Shown here: positions 61,918 through 64,000 of the stretch, one piece after another
How the letters are laid out: each line of letters begins with the position of its first letter
Position numbering within the stretch: the first letter of the stretch is position 1
Assembly: GCF_021789315.1 (NCBI RefSeq)
Contig: NZ_CP084561.1
Coordinates: 4,154,001-4,218,000, forward strand
Reading direction: 5' to 3'
Source of the DNA: Arthrobacter sp. FW305-BF8
Lineage (GTDB): Bacteria > Actinomycetota > Actinomycetes > Actinomycetales > Micrococcaceae
Length of the DNA stretch: 64,000 nt
Position numbers and translations under genes: made by a program
The notes under the pieces: generated by a model
What the model saw: the letters and a program-made list of their open reading frames with translations, nothing else
Told to the model about the DNA's origin: nothing
Databases searched by the model: none

Positions 61918-62604
61918 CTAGCCGATCGGTTCAGCCATCTGTTCCACGACGTACTGGACGTCGACGGAATTTCCGGCCACGGGATCGGACATTTCCACCT
62001 TCCAGCTCCGGGCGAACTGGTCCACTCCGCTGGTCATGGCCACGGTGCCGGAGATGAGGACGGTCCCGGGTGCATTCAGGCCGCGTTCGGTGAGGACGTC
62101 CAGCCAGTAGTCCGGGGTCAGCAGGGCCTCGAGGGAACTGTCCTGGATAAGGGTGTCAGGGGTATCCCCTTCCCCCACCCAGGCCTTGAGCGTGATCTGG
62201 TCCAGGTGCCCCCGAACGTCGTCCAGCTTCCAGGCCTTGCGCCCCAGCACATCCGGGCTGGCGTTCTTGCTCCAGGCCACGCCGTGCACCTCCAGCGCCC
62301 GGTCCGTGTGGTCGCAGGCGACCGTGAGCAGCACACCGGCCTCGGTAATGACCAGGGCCCATTCAGCCTCGCCGGAAGTCCGTCCATGCTGAACCCGAAC
62401 TTCCGATACCTGCTGGGCCAGATAGGGGGACACTGGATACAGGGCGGGAGTGGTGGTGGGACCCGGAACGCCGAGTTCAGCGAGCTCAGCAATGTGGGCC
62501 TGGACCTCATCCTGCTCACGCCCTGCGTAGCCGGCATTCAGGAGGTGCTTGACCTCCACGTCCTGCGTCCGGCCATCGGGTAGTTCAAAGCTCAGAGTCG
62601 TCAT
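61918..62604 (-). CDS. DUF2848 domain protein
   Basis: The 228-residue protein matches DUF2848 (TLSFELPDGRTQDVEVKHLL, LYPVSPYLAQQVSEVRVQHG and LISGTVAMTSGVDQFARSW). The fold resembles fumarylacetoacetate-hydrolase-like enzymes; function unknown. It is divergent from an MFS carrier with a palindromic operator between, so it probably acts on the carrier's substrate. AAGGATGG precedes the ATG. Confidence 0.88.
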   Translation of the reverse strand: MTTLSFELPDGRTQDVEVKHLLNAGYAGREQDEVQAHIAELAELGVPGPTTTPALYPVSPYLAQQVSEVRVQHGRTSGEAEWALVITEAGVLLTVACDHTDRALEVHGVAWSKNASPDVLGRKAWKLDDVRGHLDQITLKAWVGEGDTPDTLIQDSSLEALLTPDYWLDVLTERGLNAPGTVLISGTVAMTSGVDQFARSWKVEMSDPVAGNSVDVQYVVEQMAEPIG

Positions 62605-62689
62605 CGTGGATCCATCCTTTGCATGTGCTGCTGCGGAAATTTACAGATCGGAAACCGGAAACGGTCGCCAATGTACATCCAGTATGCGT

Positions 62690-62701
62690 AATGTATACAT
62701 T
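62690..62701. promoter_or_regulatory. Palindrome AATGTATACATT (GntR-like operator)
   Basis: A 12-bp perfect palindrome centred on TGTATACA, with a half site AATGTACAT 20 bp to the left (62669-62677). TGTATACA-type cores are typical of GntR/FCD operators. It lies between the DUF2848 and MFS genes; no regulator gene is inside the window. Confidence 0.6.
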
Positions 62702-62752
62702 TAACGCCAGCGTGACAGGCGTCACTATAAGAACCTCGTGGAGGACAACACC

Positions 62753-64000
62753 ATGGCCAACGCTCCAGTTCCGGATCCGGGCACAACGCCGCATCCACAC
62801 GCCACCCCTCACCCTGCGGTGCACCCGAAGGGCCTCTACAAGGCCTTCGCCGCCAGCCTCACCGGCACAGCACTCGAGTGGTACGACTTCGCCGTTTACT
62901 CGGCGGCGGCCGCCGTCGTATTTCCCGTCGTTTTCTTCCCCGCGACCGATCCCCTGACCGGAACCATCCTCGCCTTCTCCACCTACGCCGTGGGCTACGT
63001 GTCCCGCCCGGTCGGCGGCATCATCTTCGGCCGGCTCGGGGACCGCATCGGCCGCAAGAAGGTCCTGGTGACCACCCTGATGATCATCGGCGTGGCCACG
63101 GTGCTGATCGGCGTGCTGCCCGGCTACGCAAACATCGGTGCCACGGCAGGAATTCTCCTGGTCCTGCTGCGGTTCGCGCAGGGCGTGGGCGTGGGCGGCG
63201 AATGGGGCGGCGCCGTCCTGCTCTCCAGTGAATACGGCGACCCGCACCGCCGCGGGTTCTGGGCTTCCGCTGCGCAGGTGGGACCGCCCGCCGGCAACCT
63301 GCTGGCGAACGGCGCGCTCGCCGTCCTGACCGTTTCCCTCACCGAGGAGCAGTTCCTGAGTTTCGGCTGGCGCATCGCGTTCCTGGTCTCCGCAGTGCTG
63401 GTTGGCTTTGGCCTCTGGATCCGGCTGCGGCTTGAGGACACCCCCATCTTCAAGGCCATTGAGGCCCACGGCGAGCAGCCGCATGCCCCCGTCCGCGAGG
63501 TCTTCAGCAAGGAACTGCGCCCGCTGATCGCGGCCATCCTGTGCCGCGTGGGCCCGGACGTCCTGTACGCCCTGTTTACCGTCTTCACGCTCACCTACGG
63601 CATCCAGGTCCTCGGCTACGAACGCAACCAGGTACTGACCGCCGTCCTGATCGGCTCAGCCTTCCAGCTGTTCATGATCCCGCTGGCCGGCGCCGTCTCC
63701 GACCGCTTCAACCGCCGCCTGGTCTACGGCGTCGGCGCTGTGGTGGGAGCAGTGTGGACGTTCATCTTCTTCGGCGTCCTCGGCGGCAACAACCAGCCGA
63801 TGCTCATCGTGGGCATCGTCCTCGGCCTCATGGCGCACTCCTTCATGTACGGCCCGCAGGCCGCCTTCATTGTGGAGCAGTTCTCGCCGCGGCTCCGGTC
63901 CACCGGCAGCTCGCTGGCGTACACCTTCGCCGGCGTCATTGGCGGCGCGATCGCGCCCCTGCTGTTCACCGTGCTGCTGGCCGAATTCGGAACCTGGATT
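62753..64000 (+). CDS. MFS transporter, MHS (metabolite:H+ symporter) family, 3' end outside window
   Basis: The frame is open to the last base (416 codons). It has the MHS pattern: SLTGTALEWYDFAVYSAAAA start, the loop motif GRLGDRIGRKKVL (MFS motif A), RFAQGVGVGGEWGGA and GFWASAAQVGPPAGNLLANG. Such carriers import organic acids or betaines with protons. GGAGG sits 8 bp before ATG 62753. The partner DUF2848 gene is divergent. Confidence 0.9.
   Translation, partial: MANAPVPDPGTTPHPHATPHPAVHPKGLYKAFAASLTGTALEWYDFAVYSAAAAVVFPVVFFPATDPLTGTILAFSTYAVGYVSRPVGGIIFGRLGDRIGRKKVLVTTLMIIGVATVLIGVLPGYANIGATAGILLVLLRFAQGVGVGGEWGGAVLLSSEYGDPHRRGFWASAAQVGPPAGNLLANGALAVLTVSLTEEQFLSFGWRIAFLVSAVLVGFGLWIRLRLEDTPIFKAIEAHGEQPHAPVREVFSKELRPLIAAILCRVGPDVLYALFTVFTLTYGIQVLGYERNQVLTAVLIGSAFQLFMIPLAGAVSDRFNRRLVYGVGAVVGAVWTFIFFGVLGGNNQPMLIVGIVLGLMAHSFMYGPQAAFIVEQFSPRLRSTGSSLAYTFAGVIGGAIAPLLFTVLLAEFGTWI

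Overview
The window is very GC-rich, with many GTG and some TTG starts, short intergenic gaps and GC-rich hairpin terminators. It carries ANTAR proteins, a DUF6986/AllE ureide pair, HspR-like and DUF2848 proteins and a MutT1-type Nudix-phosphatase. This points to the chromosome of an actinomycete, most likely Micrococcaceae (Arthrobacter/Pseudarthrobacter group); the family-level call is inference. I found no rRNA, tRNA, CRISPR, transposase or prophage genes, so this is mostly ordinary chromosome with accessory metabolism.

Layout. 1-1.2 kb: end of a purine/ureide operon (DUF6986 aldolase-like protein, allE). 1.4-17.4 kb: housekeeping and stress genes, including VOC, SDR and zinc alcohol dehydrogenase, HAD phosphatase, DUF1508 protein, GH15, GAF-ANTAR, DUF72, App1-like phosphatase, GH1, AAA+ ATPase, DnaJ, Hsp20 with a divergent HspR-like repressor, YjbR and PAP2. 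17.6-19.1 kb: PhoD. 19.2-28.3 kb: sugar-acid locus read leftward (binding lipoprotein, two permeases, galactonate dehydratase, KDP-gal/gluconate aldolase, KDG kinase, ManD-like dehydratase) with a divergent FCD-GntR regulator and a nearby NAD-dependent epimerase/dehydrogenase. Import, dehydration, phosphorylation and cleavage to pyruvate plus glyceraldehyde-3-phosphate are all encoded together.

28.6-41.9 kb: second GAF-ANTAR protein, second Hsp20, TetR regulator with palindromic operator, HATPase-only protein, P-loop kinase, LLM oxidoreductase, alpha/beta hydrolase, an unrecognised lysine-rich secreted protein with a long structured leader, a subtilase with an apparent ATT start, CorA, a cupin, and a deleted flavohaemoglobin remnant. 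42-47.8 kb: FCD-GntR regulator, MatC-type carrier, CaiB/BaiF CoA-transferase and a fused carboxyltransferase. The last set resembles a matRABC malonate operon in which both enzymes are replaced by unrelated families, and is the best candidate here for an undescribed pathway.

47.8-64 kb: FMN reductase, CPA1 antiporter fused to a UBP-type zinc finger, ABC exporter coupled to a Nudix-phosphatase with a lost catalytic His, DUF6221, a putative modified-DNA HNH nuclease, DUF1992, ASCH, LssY-C, an AlaA-like aminotransferase, a PAP2 gene frameshifted in a poly-G tract, DUF2848 and an MFS carrier cut by the window end. Repeated elements include a GTAAG-N4-CTTAC inverted repeat before three stress-type genes, two pairs of near-identical hairpin terminators, and two long perfect palindromes between convergent genes.
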